From contig NZ_CP038439.1 in the NCBI RefSeq assembly GCF_004683865.2, positions 1,156,501 to 1,220,500 on the forward strand: 64,000 bases of DNA. Reading direction: 5' to 3'. The notes beneath the pieces are model-generated. The model did not search any database and had not been told where the DNA came from. It saw only the letters and a program-made list of their open reading frames with translations. Position numbers and translations under genes: made by a program. Of the stretch, positions 7,696 to 17,452 are shown in pieces. This stretch comes from Paracoccus liaowanqingii. GTDB lineage: Bacteria > Pseudomonadota > Alphaproteobacteria > Rhodobacterales > Rhodobacteraceae. Within the stretch, counting starts at the first letter, position 1, and each line of letters starts with the position of its first letter.

Positions 7696-10454
7696 GCCTG
7701 CTCTGCCTCGGCCCGCTTGACGCCCTCGGCGATCGCCGCACGCAGCTTCTTTTCCAGCATGTCGCGCTTGGACAGGCTGTGCAGCTTCAGCCCGAACATG
7801 TCCTTGACGTAGAAGCTGTCGACGACCTGCGCGCCATAGGTGGCGATCACGGCGCTGACGATCTGGATGTGGTTCGCGGCCATGGTCCGGGTCAGGTCAT
7901 AGAGCAGGCCGGGGCGGTCGCGGGTGTCCACCTCGATGATGGTATAGATGTCGCTGCCCTCGTTGTCGAAGATGATGTGGGTCGGGAACTTGAACTCGCG
8001 GTTGCGCTTCTTGGGCTTGTCGCGGCTGGCAAAGGCCTCGCGGGCGACGATCTCGCCGGCCAGCGTGCGCAGGATGGTCTGGCGCAGCTTGGGCAACCTG
8101 TCCTCGGCGAAGGGATGGCCCTCGGCGTCCTGCACCCAGAAGACCGCCGTCGCATAGCCGTCGCGCGTCGTGTAGGTGCGCGCGTCCACCACGTTCGCCC
8201 CGGTCAGCGTCAGCGCGCCGGCCAGCCGCGAGAAGATGCCCGGATGGTCCGACAGCACGAAGGCCGTGCGGGTCGCGTCGCGGTCGGGATCGGCGCGCAG
8301 GTCGATGCGGATCTCGTCGGGGCCGATGCCCTTCAGCAATTCGGCGAAGACCGCCTGCGTCTGCGTGGGCAGGCCCGGCCAGTAGGCGTCGTAATGGCGG
8401 CCCAGTTCGGCGCGGATGGCGCGGGCCTCCCATCCCTTGGCGATCAGCATGTGGCGCAGGGACCGCTTCGCCTCGGCATGGCGGCGGTCGCGGTTCAGCT
8501 CTTCCAGGCCGTTTTCCAGGGCGGCGGCGGTCTCGCGGTGCAGCTGGCGCAGCAGCGCGGCCTTCCAGTTGTTCCAGGTGCCCGGACCCACGCCGCGGAT
8601 GTCGCAGACGGTCAGCACCAGCAGCATGTCCAGCCGCTTGCGGGTCTTCACCGCCTTGGCGAAGTCGCGCAGCGTGCGGGGATCGGAAATGTCGCGCTTC
8701 TGCGCCACGTCCGACATCAGCAGGTGATGGCGCACCAGCCATTCCACCGTGTCGATGTCGTCCTGCGCGAAGCCGAAGCGCGTGGCGATCCGCCGGGCGA
8801 TGCGCGCCCCCAGGATCGAGTGATCCTCGGGCCGGCCCTTGCCGATGTCATGGAGCAGCGTCGCCAGATAGAGGACTCGGCGGTTCACCCCGGATTCGAT
8901 GATCCCGCTGGACAAAGGCAGGTCGGCCGGATGCTCACCGCGCTCGATCTCGGCCAGGGCGGCGACGCATTGGATCGAATGCTCGTCGACCGTGTAATGG
9001 TGGTACAGGTTGAACTGCATCATCGCCACGACCGGCTCGAATTCCGGGATGAAGGCGGCCAGCACGCCCAGCTCGTTCATGCGGCGCAGGGCGCGTTCGG
9101 GATTGCCGTGGCGCAGCAGCAGATCCATGAAGATGCGGATCGCCTCGGGGTCGGACTGCACCGAGGCGTCGACCAGATGCAGGTTCGCCGCCACCAGCCG
9201 CATCGCGTCGGGATGGATCAGGATCGAGTTGCGCAGCGCTTCCTCGAACAGACGCAGGATGTTCAGCGGATCGGACAGGAACTGCGCCTCGTCGGCATAG
9301 GACAGCCGGCCCTGCTGGTCGACGAAGCCCGCGCGCATCTTGCGGCGCCTGCGGAAGATGCGGCCCAGGAAGGGGGCCGCGCGGACATGGCGGGTTTCCA
9401 GCTCGGTCAGGAAGACGCGGGTCAGCTCGCCCACGCGGGTCGCGTGGCGGAAATAGTCCTGCATGAAGTATTCGACCGCCCGGCGCGCGGTGGTGTCGGC
9501 ATAGCCCATGCGCCGCGCCACCTCGACCTGCATGTCGAAGGACAGCACGTCCACGGGCCGCCCCGCGATCAGGTGCAGGTGGCTGCGCACGGCCCAGAGG
9601 AAATCCTCGGCCTGCCAGAAGGACAGATGCTCCTCGCGCGAGAAGACGCCCAGGTCGACCAGCTCGACGGCACGGTCGACCTTGTGGATGTACTTGGCGA
9701 TCCAGTACAGCGTCTGCAGGTCGCGCAGGCCCCCCTTGCCCTCCTTGACGTTGGGCTCCAGCACATAGCGCTGGCCGCCTTGGCGCGTGTGGCGGGCGGC
9801 GCGCTCGTCCAGCTTGGCCTCGACGAATTCGGGGATGGTGCGCTCGAACAGCTCGGTCCACAGGCGGTGGCGCAGCTCCTCGGCCAAGGGGGCGTGGCCG
9901 GTCACCAGGCGATGTTCCACCAACGAGGTGCGGATGGTCATGTCGGCGGCGCCCAAGCGCAGGCAGTCGTCCACGCTGCGGATCGAATGGCCGATCTTCA
10001 GCTTGAGGTCCCACATCATGTACAGCATCGATTCGACGACGCTTTCCGCCCATGCGGTGATCTTCCAGGGCGTCAGGAACAGCAGGTCCACATCCGAGGC
10101 GGGCGCCATCTCGGCCCGGCCATAGCCGCCCACGGCCAGCACGGCCAGGCGCTCGGTCTCGGATTGCGACTGCTGGGGATGCAGGCGGGTGGTGGCGACA
10201 TGGTGGATGGCTGTCACCAGCGCGTCGGTTAGCCCCGAGATGGCGCGCACGGTCTCGCGCGCGGCCCGGGGATGGGTGGCGAAGGCCGCCTCGATGGCGG
10301 CCATGCCCTCGTGCCGGGCCAGGCCCAGGAAGGCGACCGCGCGGGCGCGCAGCTCCTTGGGGTCGTGGCAATCCTCCAGCTGCCGGTCCAGATGGTCCAG
10401 CAGCCGGGCGGGATCGAGGTCGGGCCGGATCAGCGAGGGGGCGGTCGGGGTCAT
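7692..10454 (-). CDS. glnD: [Protein-PII] uridylyltransferase / uridylyl-removing enzyme
   Basis: A 920-residue bifunctional nitrogen sensor that uridylylates PII proteins when glutamine is low and removes UMP when it is high. Domains in order are a nucleotidyltransferase with AVGGYGRAEMAPASDVDLLF (about residue 110), an HD hydrolase with LATLLHDIGKGRPEDHS (about residue 515), and two C-terminal ACT domains (FVLSDHPGIFSRLAGAL and VDTRDRPGLLYDLTRTM) that bind glutamine. Length and order match the family. The stop codon overlaps the murJ start, and the gene follows the lpoA-like gene by 22 bp. Confidence 0.97.
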   Translation of the reverse strand: MTPTAPSLIRPDLDPARLLDHLDRQLEDCHDPKELRARAVAFLGLARHEGMAAIEAAFATHPRAARETVRAISGLTDALVTAIHHVATTRLHPQQSQSETERLAVLAVGGYGRAEMAPASDVDLLFLTPWKITAWAESVVESMLYMMWDLKLKIGHSIRSVDDCLRLGAADMTIRTSLVEHRLVTGHAPLAEELRHRLWTELFERTIPEFVEAKLDERAARHTRQGGQRYVLEPNVKEGKGGLRDLQTLYWIAKYIHKVDRAVELVDLGVFSREEHLSFWQAEDFLWAVRSHLHLIAGRPVDVLSFDMQVEVARRMGYADTTARRAVEYFMQDYFRHATRVGELTRVFLTELETRHVRAAPFLGRIFRRRRKMRAGFVDQQGRLSYADEAQFLSDPLNILRLFEEALRNSILIHPDAMRLVAANLHLVDASVQSDPEAIRIFMDLLLRHGNPERALRRMNELGVLAAFIPEFEPVVAMMQFNLYHHYTVDEHSIQCVAALAEIERGEHPADLPLSSGIIESGVNRRVLYLATLLHDIGKGRPEDHSILGARIARRIATRFGFAQDDIDTVEWLVRHHLLMSDVAQKRDISDPRTLRDFAKAVKTRKRLDMLLVLTVCDIRGVGPGTWNNWKAALLRQLHRETAAALENGLEELNRDRRHAEAKRSLRHMLIAKGWEARAIRAELGRHYDAYWPGLPTQTQAVFAELLKGIGPDEIRIDLRADPDRDATRTAFVLSDHPGIFSRLAGALTLTGANVVDARTYTTRDGYATAVFWVQDAEGHPFAEDRLPKLRQTILRTLAGEIVAREAFASRDKPKKRNREFKFPTHIIFDNEGSDIYTIIEVDTRDRPGLLYDLTRTMAANHIQIVSAVIATYGAQVVDSFYVKDMFGLKLHSLSKRDMLEKKLRAAIAEGVKRAEAEQA

Positions 10455-10476
10455 CTGGCCCTGCGGTCCGTCGGTG

Positions 10477-11712
10477 TCAGGAGCCCAGGCCGCGCGCGGT
10501 GCGCGGGGCGGGGTCCAGCACGACCAGCTGGTTGCCGCGGATCGTGCCCACCGCCAGCCCGCGCTGGATCGTGCCGTCGCGCTGCAGGCGGAAGATACCG
10601 CCGACGCCGGTGAAGCCCGCGCGCTGCGTCAGGCCCGAGGTGGTCAGCGCGTTGCGCCGCCCATCGCGGGACAGCGAGGCGATGGCCGCGACCCCGTCAT
10701 AGGCCAGCGAGGCCAGCTGATGGGGCGCCTCGCCATGGGCCTGGGCATAGCGGGCCTCGAACTGGCGCTGCATGCCTTGGTCGGGCAGGGCGAACCAGCC
10801 CTCGGCCAGCTGCGGCAGGCCGAGGCGCGCGCCCGGCTGGTCCCACCGCGTCAGGCCCATCATCTGGATGCCCGGAGAGCGCACGCCCGCCGCGGCCAGC
10901 TGCTGGGTCAGGTAGGGTAGGACGGCTTGGTTGTTGGCGGTCATGAAGACCGCGTCGACCTGGCCCGATTGTGCCGCGTCGGTGATCTGCGGGGTCACCG
11001 CGTCGATCCCGCTGATCGAGACCGGGTGATTGACGCGCCCGGCCATGCGGGCACCGTTGCGGGCGATGGCGGTCTCGATCGCGCGGCCACCCAGCTGGCC
11101 CGCGACGTCGTCCTCGGCCACGACCAGGACGTTGCGCTTGCCCTGGGTCATGCCATAGCCCACCAGCCGGTCGGCGATAGTCTCGAAGCTGTTGCCCAGG
11201 ATGAAGACGTTGCCGCCCGCGATCTGGGCGTTGTTGGAGAATGTCAGCACGTTGATGTTGCGCGGCATCATGGCGTTGCCCACCGCATTGGCGCCTTCCG
11301 CGAAGAGCGGTCCCAGGATGATCTGCGCGCCCGCATCGGCCGCCGCATTGGCCTGCGCCACGGCGCTTTCGGTCGAGGCGCCGCTGTCGTAGATGCGCAG
11401 GTCGATGGACGCGCCCTGCGCATCCCCCGCCGCCATCCGCGCGGCGTTCTTGAGGCTGCGTGCCAGCCACTCCAAATCCTGGGACCCGGTGCCGGCGGGG
11501 GCCAGCAGGGCCACGCGCACCGGCTCGGACGGGTCGATCAGGGGGCCGATCTCGGGGCCGCTGGCCTGCTGGCTGCTGCCCACGGGGTCGCAGGCGGCCA
11601 GGAACAGGGCCGAGACGACCGCGGCGGTCCGGGCCAGGACGTGGCGCAGACCCGTGGGCAGACCCGTGGCAGGCCGGCCCGAGGAAGGCCGGGTTGTGGC
11701 GGAGGCTGACAT
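10477..11712 (-). CDS. LpoA-like penicillin-binding protein activator lipoprotein
   Basis: A 411-residue lipoprotein: an N-terminal helix ends in the lipobox ALFLAACDP, so Cys is lipidated. The mature part is a periplasmic binding protein fold (VRVALLAPAGTGSQDLEWLA, IILGPLFAEGANAVGNAMM) like the C-terminal domain of LpoA/YraM, the outer-membrane activator of PBP1A. It lacks the N-terminal TPR domain of the enterobacterial protein, as is usual in alphaproteobacteria. It is divergent from rsmI and yraN, preserving the known yraL-yraM-yraN neighbourhood. A good ribosome site (CAGGGAAG) precedes the ATG. A role in amino-acid uptake is a weaker alternative. Confidence 0.8.
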   Translation of the reverse strand: MSASATTRPSSGRPATGLPTGLRHVLARTAAVVSALFLAACDPVGSSQQASGPEIGPLIDPSEPVRVALLAPAGTGSQDLEWLARSLKNAARMAAGDAQGASIDLRIYDSGASTESAVAQANAAADAGAQIILGPLFAEGANAVGNAMMPRNINVLTFSNNAQIAGGNVFILGNSFETIADRLVGYGMTQGKRNVLVVAEDDVAGQLGGRAIETAIARNGARMAGRVNHPVSISGIDAVTPQITDAAQSGQVDAVFMTANNQAVLPYLTQQLAAAGVRSPGIQMMGLTRWDQPGARLGLPQLAEGWFALPDQGMQRQFEARYAQAHGEAPHQLASLAYDGVAAIASLSRDGRRNALTTSGLTQRAGFTGVGGIFRLQRDGTIQRGLAVGTIRGNQLVVLDPAPRTARGLGS

Positions 11713-11824
11713 GTGAAACTTCCCTGCTGTGTGATACGACGCACGTGGTTGCCGGCAAGCCTATGGCCTGCGCCCGCGATTGGCAATCAGCGCCGGGCCC
11801 CGACCGGCGCCGAACGGAGGCAGG

Positions 11825-12733
11825 ATGACCGACCGCCACGACCGACCCGATGCCGAGCCGCCCCGCCGCCTGACTGCCCATGTCGAGGCCGCGCGGCTGG
11901 AGCCCGGCCTCTATCTTGTCGCCACCCCGATCGGGGCGGCGCGCGACATCACGCTGCGGGCGCTGGACGTGCTCAACAGCGCCGACCAGCTGGCGGCCGA
12001 GGACACGCGCGTGCTGCGCCACCTGATGGACATCCACGGCATTCCCCTGCGCGGGCGCCGCATACTGGCCTATCACGACCACAACGGCGACCGCGCCCGC
12101 CCGGCGCTGCTGGCCGCGCTGGCGGAAGGGGGCAGCGTCGCCTATTGCTCGGATGCGGGCACGCCGCTGGTGGCCGATCCCGGCTACCGGCTGGCGCTGG
12201 ACGCGGCTTCGGCCGGGGCGCGGGTCCATGCGCTGCCGGGCCCCTCGGCCGCGCTGGCCGCGCTGAGCCTGGCGGGCCTGCCAAGCGACCGGTTCCTTTT
12301 CCTGGGCTTTCCCCCACCCACCAAGGCCGCGCGCCTGACCTGGCTGCGGCGCTGGCTGGCGGTCGATTCGACGCTGATCCTGTTCGAAAGCCCGAGGCGC
12401 GTTAACCGAACGTTAGATGACCTGTGCGAGATTGATCCGAATCGCATTACGGTGGTGGCGCGGGAACTGACGAAGAAGTTCGAGGAGGTGATCCGGGGCA
12501 CGGCCGCCGATCTGGCCGCGGATCCCCGCATGGCCACGCTGAAGGGCGAGGTGGTGATGGTGCTCGACCGCCCCTCGGCGGTCGAGGTGGACGAGGATCG
12601 GCTGGACCGGGTGCTGCTGGAGCATCTGCGCACGATGTCGGTCAAGGACGCCGCCCGCGCGGCGGCAGAGGACCTGGGCCTGCCCAAGCGCGACGTCTAT
12701 CAGCGCGCCCTGGGATTGGCGGATGACAGCTAG
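11825..12733 (+). CDS. rsmI: 16S rRNA 2'-O-ribose C1402 methyltransferase
   Basis: A 302-residue SAM-dependent tetrapyrrole-methylase-fold enzyme that 2'-O-methylates C1402 in the decoding centre of 16S rRNA. Signatures are GLYLVATPIGAARDITLRAL at the N-terminus, LAAEDTRVLRHLM, the YCSDAGTPLVADPGYRL cofactor segment and GPSAALAALSLAGLPSDRF. The ATG at 11825 is chosen because GGAGGCAGG sits just upstream; an in-frame start 45 bp earlier lacks this. It overlaps none of the yraN coding region once the latter's second Met is used. Confidence 0.95.
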   Translation: MTDRHDRPDAEPPRRLTAHVEAARLEPGLYLVATPIGAARDITLRALDVLNSADQLAAEDTRVLRHLMDIHGIPLRGRRILAYHDHNGDRARPALLAALAEGGSVAYCSDAGTPLVADPGYRLALDAASAGARVHALPGPSAALAALSLAGLPSDRFLFLGFPPPTKAARLTWLRRWLAVDSTLILFESPRRVNRTLDDLCEIDPNRITVVARELTKKFEEVIRGTAADLAADPRMATLKGEVVMVLDRPSAVEVDEDRLDRVLLEHLRTMSVKDAARAAAEDLGLPKRDVYQRALGLADDS

Positions 12734-12764
12734 AGGGGACCGGTGGCGGTCCGATGGAGGGACA

Positions 12765-13202
12765 ATGGCACAAGTCGCGGACCGGAACGTTCTGACCCCC
12801 TGGGCGCGTCCTTCGCCCGTCGTCCCCGCGCCCAGCCCGGCCCGCCAACGGCGCGGTCGGCGCGCGGCCCTGTCCGGGCTGATGGCCGAGGACAATGTGC
12901 TGCGCCTCTACCAGCGGCGGGGCGCCCGCCTGCTGGCCAGCCGCTGGCGGGGCCGCGCGGGCGAGATCGACATGATCCTGCAGGAGGGGGAGGATCTGGT
13001 CTTCGTCGAGGTGAAGTCCTCCGCCACCCATGCGGCGGCCGCCGAAAGGCTGCGGCCCGCCCAGATGCGCCGGATCACCCAGGCCGCCTGCGAATATTGC
13101 GATGTCCACGGCCTGAGGCTGGTGTCGATGCGCTTCGACGCCGCGCTTGTCGATGCCATGGGGCGGGTCGATCTGATCGAGAACGCCTTCGGCGAGGTCT
13201 GA
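12765..13202 (+). CDS. UPF0102 (YraN) endonuclease-like protein
   Basis: A 145-residue protein of the YraN/UPF0102 family, which has a PD-(D/E)XK (Holliday junction resolvase-like) fold. The motif GAEIDM-like segment here reads [23 protein letters not shown], giving E/D...ExK. The biological role of the family is still unclear. The start at 12765 (MAQVADRN) is chosen because TGGAGGGACA precedes it; an upstream in-frame ATG at 12723 would overlap rsmI. It sits between rsmI and gshB, a common arrangement in Rhodobacterales. Confidence 0.85.
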   Translation: MAQVADRNVLTPWARPSPVVPAPSPARQRRGRRAALSGLMAEDNVLRLYQRRGARLLASRWRGRAGEIDMILQEGEDLVFVEVKSSATHAAAAERLRPAQMRRITQAACEYCDVHGLRLVSMRFDAALVDAMGRVDLIENAFGEV

Positions 13203-13264
13203 GCCCTCAGGCTTGCATCCCCCTCCCGCACGGGCCACAACGGGCCCAAATTCAGGAGTGCGGG

Positions 13265-14215
13265 ATGAGCCTTTACGTCGCCTTGCAGATGGACCCGATC
13301 GAGCATGTCTCGATCGACGCCGACAGCACCTTCCGCATCGGCCTGGAGGCCGAGGCCCGCGGGCATCGCCTGTTCCAGTACACGGTCGACCAGCTGCGTT
13401 ATGACGAGGGGCGCGTCATCGCGCGCGGCAGGCCGGTCAGCCTGCGCCGCAAGCATGGCGATCACGTGACCTTCGGGGACTGGGCCGAGGTCGAGGTCGG
13501 TGATTTCGACGTGGTCTGGCTGCGTCAGGATCCACCCTTCGACATGGGCTATGTCACCTCGACCCATCTTCTGGACCGGGTGCATCCGGGCACCCTGGTC
13601 GTGAACGATCCGTTCTGGGTCCGGAACTGTCCCGAAAAGCTGATCGTCCTCGATTTTCCGGACCTGACGCCGCCGACGATGATCGCCCGCGATCCCGCCG
13701 CCTTCAAGGCATTCCGGGCGCGGCATGGCGAGATCATCGTCAAGCCGCTCTATGGCAATGGCGGAGCCGGGGTGTTCCACCTGCGGCCCGGCGATCCCAA
13801 CCTCTCGGCGCTGCTCGAGACCTTCGCGGGGATCAATCGCGAACCGATGATCGCACAGAAATACCTGCCCGCCGTCGTCAAGGGCGACAAGCGGATCATC
13901 CTGGTGGACGGCGACCCGGTGGGCGCCATCAACCGCGTCCCGCAGGAGGGCGAGGCCCGGTCCAACATGCATGTGGGCGGGCGGGCCGAGAAGGTCGGCC
14001 TGACCGAGCGCGAGCACGAGATCTGCGCCCGGCTGCGACCCGTCCTGCGCGAGAAGGGGCTGATCTTCACCGGCATCGACGTGATCGACGGCTGGCTGAC
14101 CGAGATCAACGTCACCTCGCCCACCGGCATCCAGGAACTGGAGCGCTTTGACGGCATCAATGCCGCCGAGGCGCTGTGGCAGGCGATCGAACGGCGGGTG
14201 GCCGAGAAGGGCTGA
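13265..14215 (+). CDS. gshB: Glutathione synthetase
   Basis: A 316-residue ATP-grasp ligase that joins gamma-glutamylcysteine and glycine to form glutathione in the cytoplasm. Visible are the N-terminal [34 protein letters not shown] for substrate binding, the ATP-grasp loop [14 protein letters not shown], and the C-terminal [18 protein letters not shown]. The length matches E. coli GshB (315). The start follows CAGGAGTGCGGG, a good ribosome site. The open frame extends far upstream but that portion is a shadow of yraN. Confidence 0.97.
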   Translation: MSLYVALQMDPIEHVSIDADSTFRIGLEAEARGHRLFQYTVDQLRYDEGRVIARGRPVSLRRKHGDHVTFGDWAEVEVGDFDVVWLRQDPPFDMGYVTSTHLLDRVHPGTLVVNDPFWVRNCPEKLIVLDFPDLTPPTMIARDPAAFKAFRARHGEIIVKPLYGNGGAGVFHLRPGDPNLSALLETFAGINREPMIAQKYLPAVVKGDKRIILVDGDPVGAINRVPQEGEARSNMHVGGRAEKVGLTEREHEICARLRPVLREKGLIFTGIDVIDGWLTEINVTSPTGIQELERFDGINAAEALWQAIERRVAEKG

Positions 14216-14628
14216 CGCTTTAGGTCGCAGGCGGGGGCGCAAGCTTCGAACCGGTAGGAGGCGAGGTCTGCACCCTGGCCCCAGGGCCGGCGCATTCGGA
14301 ATTGGGCTGGACTGATGACTTGAACGCTGTGCGTTGGGTGCTACCGGGTTGTCTGCAGACCTCGATGTCGGTCCGTTTCTCCTCCGCGTCCTCGCCTGAC
14401 CACCCGTGGCACCGTCATCAAGCAGCAGGTGCCGACCCTGTAGCCTCTGCCGGACAACGACGGCGGCTGCTTGCATCGCAGCTCGCTCCATCATGCTAGG
14501 CTGCCTTGGCCGAGGTCCGTGCCTGAGATCATCTTATGCAATGGGCTTCCGTCCGGCGTCCGGCAGGGCGTTTCCCCTGCACGACCAGTTTCCACCCTCT
14601 GCGGATCCCCCGCCCGTCCCCTGCCGCC
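14216..14628. other. Convergent intergenic region gshB/comM
   Basis: No protein gene is supported in these 413 bp between the ends of gshB and comM. The several short open frames on both strands lack ribosome sites and recognisable content. The region is GC-rich and contains nested inverted repeats at 14261-14367, described separately as a possible RNA. Confidence 0.6.
14261..14367. ncRNA. Possible structured RNA (unidentified)
   Basis: An 11-bp perfect inverted repeat (CGAGGTCTGCA at 14261-14271 and its complement at 14357-14367) closes a loop of 85 bases. Inside are two smaller hairpins, CCCTGGCCCCAGGG and AACGCTGTGCGTT. Nested stems in a non-coding gap suggest a folded RNA of about 107 nt. 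I could not match it to SRP RNA, RNase P RNA, tmRNA or with confidence to 6S RNA. The strand is not decided. Confidence 0.25.
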
Positions 14629-16143
14629 TCACCCGCCCGTCACGAAGGGCAGGCGATAGCTGATGGCTTCGGCCAAGTGCCGGGTCAGGACCCGGTCGGA
14701 ATGGTCCAGATCGGCGATCGTCCGGGCGCTGCGCAGGATGCGGTGATAGCCGCGGGCGGTCAGGCCCAGCCTCTCCGAGGCCTTCAGGATCAGCGCGCGC
14801 CCCTCGGCATCCGGGGCGGCGACGCGGTCCAGAAGCGGCCCCGAGGCCTCGGCATTGACCCGCACGCCGGGATGGTCGCGATAGCGCCGCGCCTGCACCT
14901 GCCGCGCCGCGGCCACGCGGGCGGCGACCGTCGCGGTGCTGTCGCCCGAGGGGGGCAGGTCCATGTCCTGCAGGCTGACACCCGGCACCTCCAGCCGCAG
15001 GTCGAAGCGGTCCATCAACGGCCCCGAGATCCGGCCCAGATAGCTGTCGCCGCAGGCGGGCGCGCGCGAACAGGCCCGCGCCGGATCGGCCAGATGCCCG
15101 CAGCGGCAGGGATTGGCCGCCGCCACCAGCAGGAAGCGGCAGGGATAGCGGACATGGGCATTGGCGCGCGACACCACGACCTCGCCGGTCTCGATGGGCT
15201 GGCGCATCGTCTCCAGCACCTGGCGCGGGAATTCCGGCAGCTCGTCCAGGAACAGCACGCCGTGATGGGCCAGGCTCATCTGCCCGGGCCGGGCCTTGGG
15301 ACCGCCGCCGACGATGGCGGGGGACGAGGCGGTGTGGTGGGGGTCCTGGAAGGGCGCGCGGCGCGAGATGGCACCGTCGGTCAGCAGGCCCGCGACCGAG
15401 TGGATCATCGAGGTCTCGAGCGCCTCGCGCGCCGACAGGGGCGGCATCAGGCCGGGCAGGCGGGTGGCCAGCATGGACTTGCCCGCGCCGGGCGGGCCGA
15501 TCATCAGCAGGTGGTGACGCCCCGCGGCGGCGATCTCGAGCGCGCGCTTGGCGCGTTCCTGGCCCTTCACGTCGGTCAGGCACAGGCTGTCCGGGGCATC
15601 CAGCAGCGCCCCGGGCCGGGCGGGGGGCAGGGGCTGGCGGTCGGTCAGGTGGTCGATGACCGCGCGCAGCGTGTCGGCGCCGAAGACCGCGATCTGGTCG
15701 ATCCAGGCCGCCTCGGGTCCGCAGGCGCGGGGGCAGATGAGCGCGCGCTCCTCCTCGGAGGCGGCCAGGGCGGCGGGAAGGGCGCCCGCGACCGCGACCA
15801 GCCGCCCGTCCAGCGCCAGCTCTCCCAGGGCGACGTGGCGGGCCAGTTCCTCGGCGGGCAGGATCTCCAGCGCGCCCAGCACCGCCAGCGCGATGGGCAG
15901 GTCGAAATGCGAGCCCTCCTTGGGCAGGTCGGCGGGTGACAGGTTCACGGTGAGGCGCTTGTTCGGCAGGGCGATGGCCAGCGCGCCGAAGGCCGCGCGG
16001 ACCCGCTCGCGCGCCTCGCTGACCGCCTTGTCGGGCAGGCCCACGATGGAAAAGCCGGGCAACCCGGCGGCCACGGCGCATTGCACCTCGACCAGGCGCG
16101 CCTCGACCCCCTCGAAGGCCACAGAATAGGCGATGGCGACCAT
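14629..16143 (-). CDS. comM: ComM/YifB-family Mg-chelatase-like AAA+ ATPase
   Basis: A 504-residue AAA+ protein of the ComM/YifB family, hexameric helicases that promote branch migration during natural transformation in some bacteria. The N-terminal ChlI-like domain is followed by the Walker A motif MIGPPGAGKSMLATRLPG (about residue 215), Walker B GVLFLDELPEF (about 295) and a Cys cluster CRCGHLADPARACSRAPAC (about 350) that is normal for the family. The C-terminal helical Mg-chelatase domain closes with RILRSARTIADLD. It is transcribed toward gshB. Whether this organism is naturally competent is not shown. Confidence 0.92.
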   Translation of the reverse strand: MVAIAYSVAFEGVEARLVEVQCAVAAGLPGFSIVGLPDKAVSEARERVRAAFGALAIALPNKRLTVNLSPADLPKEGSHFDLPIALAVLGALEILPAEELARHVALGELALDGRLVAVAGALPAALAASEEERALICPRACGPEAAWIDQIAVFGADTLRAVIDHLTDRQPLPPARPGALLDAPDSLCLTDVKGQERAKRALEIAAAGRHHLLMIGPPGAGKSMLATRLPGLMPPLSAREALETSMIHSVAGLLTDGAISRRAPFQDPHHTASSPAIVGGGPKARPGQMSLAHHGVLFLDELPEFPRQVLETMRQPIETGEVVVSRANAHVRYPCRFLLVAAANPCRCGHLADPARACSRAPACGDSYLGRISGPLMDRFDLRLEVPGVSLQDMDLPPSGDSTATVAARVAAARQVQARRYRDHPGVRVNAEASGPLLDRVAAPDAEGRALILKASERLGLTARGYHRILRSARTIADLDHSDRVLTRHLAEAISYRLPFVTGG

Positions 16144-16267
16144 GGCTGCCCCTGTTGCTGTCGCAAAGGGTTAACGCTCGGCGGGTTAAGAAGTGGTTAA
16201 CCGGCGGGGTTTCCTTGCGGCAGGGCCCTGCGGCCGCTATCTGGAACGCAGGACCGATGGGGGCAGG

Positions 16268-17452
16268 ATGCAGGGCAGGCGGATATTGCTGATCGTGGGG
16301 GGCGGGATCGCCGCCTACAAGACCTCGCAGTTGGTGCGGCTGATCCGGGGCGTCGGGGCGGCGGTCACGCCGGTGCTGACGACCTCTGGTGCCCAGTTCG
16401 TCACCCCCATGACCCTGTCCGTGCTGGCCGGAGAGCCGGTTCACGACACCCTGTGGGATCAGGGCGCCGAGGCCGAGATCGGCCATATCCAGCTGTCGCG
16501 TCAGGCCGATCTGGTCGTCGTGGCCCCCGCCACCGCCGATCTGATGGCCAAGATGGCGGGGGGGCTGGCCAACGATCTGGCCTCGACCCTGCTGCTGGCG
16601 ACCGACAAGCGCGTGCTGATCGCGCCCGCGATGAACGTGCGCATGTGGGATCACCCCGCCACGCGGCGCAATCTGGCCACCCTGCAGGGCGACGGGGTGC
16701 TGACCGTCGGCCCGGACGTGGGCGACATGGCCTGCGGCGAATATGGCGCGGGCCGCATGGCCGAGCCCGAGGCGATCCTGGCCGCGATCCGCGCGGCGCT
16801 GGAACCGGGAGCCTTAGCGGGGCGACATGTGATCGTGACCTCGGGCCCGACGCATGAGCCGATCGATCCGGTGCGCTATCTGGCCAACCGCTCCTCGGGC
16901 GCGCAGGGGACGGCGATCGCGGCCGCGTTGCGCGATCTGGGCGCGCGGGTCAGCTTCGTGACCGGGCCTGCGACCGTGCCTGTGCCTGCGGGCGTGCAGG
17001 TGATCCGGGTCGAGACCGCGCAGCAGATGCGCCAGGCGGTCGAGGCGGCGCTGCCTGCGGACGCGGCGGTCATGGCGGCGGCGGTGGCCGACTGGCGCGT
17101 GATGAACGGCAGCGATCAGAAGATGAAGAAGACCGGCGATCTGCCCAGCCTGCAGATGGCCGAGAACCCCGATATCCTCGCCTGGCTGTCCCGCGCCCCG
17201 CAGCGTCCGCGCCTTGTGGTGGGCTTTGCGGCCGAGACGCAGGACGTCACCGCCCATGCCACCGCCAAGCGCATCCGCAAGGGCTGCGACTGGATCGTGG
17301 CCAACGATGTCAGCCCCGCCGCCGGCATCATGGGCGGGACCGAGAACGCGGTGACGCTGATCACCGACCACGGCGCCGAGGACTGGCCGCGCATGGGCAA
17401 GGATGCCGTGGCCGCCCGGCTGGCCGCCCGCATCGCGAGGGAACTGGCATGA
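16268..17452 (+). CDS. coaBC: Phosphopantothenoylcysteine decarboxylase / synthase
   Basis: A 394-residue bifunctional Dfp protein of coenzyme A synthesis. The N-terminal CoaC flavoprotein domain (residues 1-180) shows ILLIVGGGIAAYKTSQLVR, the PASANT-like APATADLMAKMAGGLANDL and the catalytic APAMNVRMWDHPA. The CoaB ligase domain (190-394) shows TSGPTHEPIDPVRYLANRSSG and AAVADWRV with a KMKK segment. The start at 16268 follows GGGGGCAGG. Its stop overlaps the next gene's start by four bases (ATGA), linking it to the suf operon. Confidence 0.96.
   Translation: MQGRRILLIVGGGIAAYKTSQLVRLIRGVGAAVTPVLTTSGAQFVTPMTLSVLAGEPVHDTLWDQGAEAEIGHIQLSRQADLVVVAPATADLMAKMAGGLANDLASTLLLATDKRVLIAPAMNVRMWDHPATRRNLATLQGDGVLTVGPDVGDMACGEYGAGRMAEPEAILAAIRAALEPGALAGRHVIVTSGPTHEPIDPVRYLANRSSGAQGTAIAAALRDLGARVSFVTGPATVPVPAGVQVIRVETAQQMRQAVEAALPADAAVMAAAVADWRVMNGSDQKMKKTGDLPSLQMAENPDILAWLSRAPQRPRLVVGFAAETQDVTAHATAKRIRKGCDWIVANDVSPAAGIMGGTENAVTLITDHGAEDWPRMGKDAVAARLAARIARELA

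Noticed and set aside
4084-7812. 1242-codon plus-strand open frame
   Set aside because: It runs antisense through trpS and murJ and in another frame of the rhomboid, with low-complexity Arg/Gly-rich content and no domains.
7779-10232. 817-codon plus-strand open frame
   Set aside because: It is antisense to glnD, which has all expected motifs.
14216-14628. Identification of the gap RNA as 6S, SRP or tmRNA
   Set aside because: None of the diagnostic sequences (GGAAGCAGCC of SRP RNA, tmRNA T-arm and tag, RNase P P4) could be found, so it is left unnamed.
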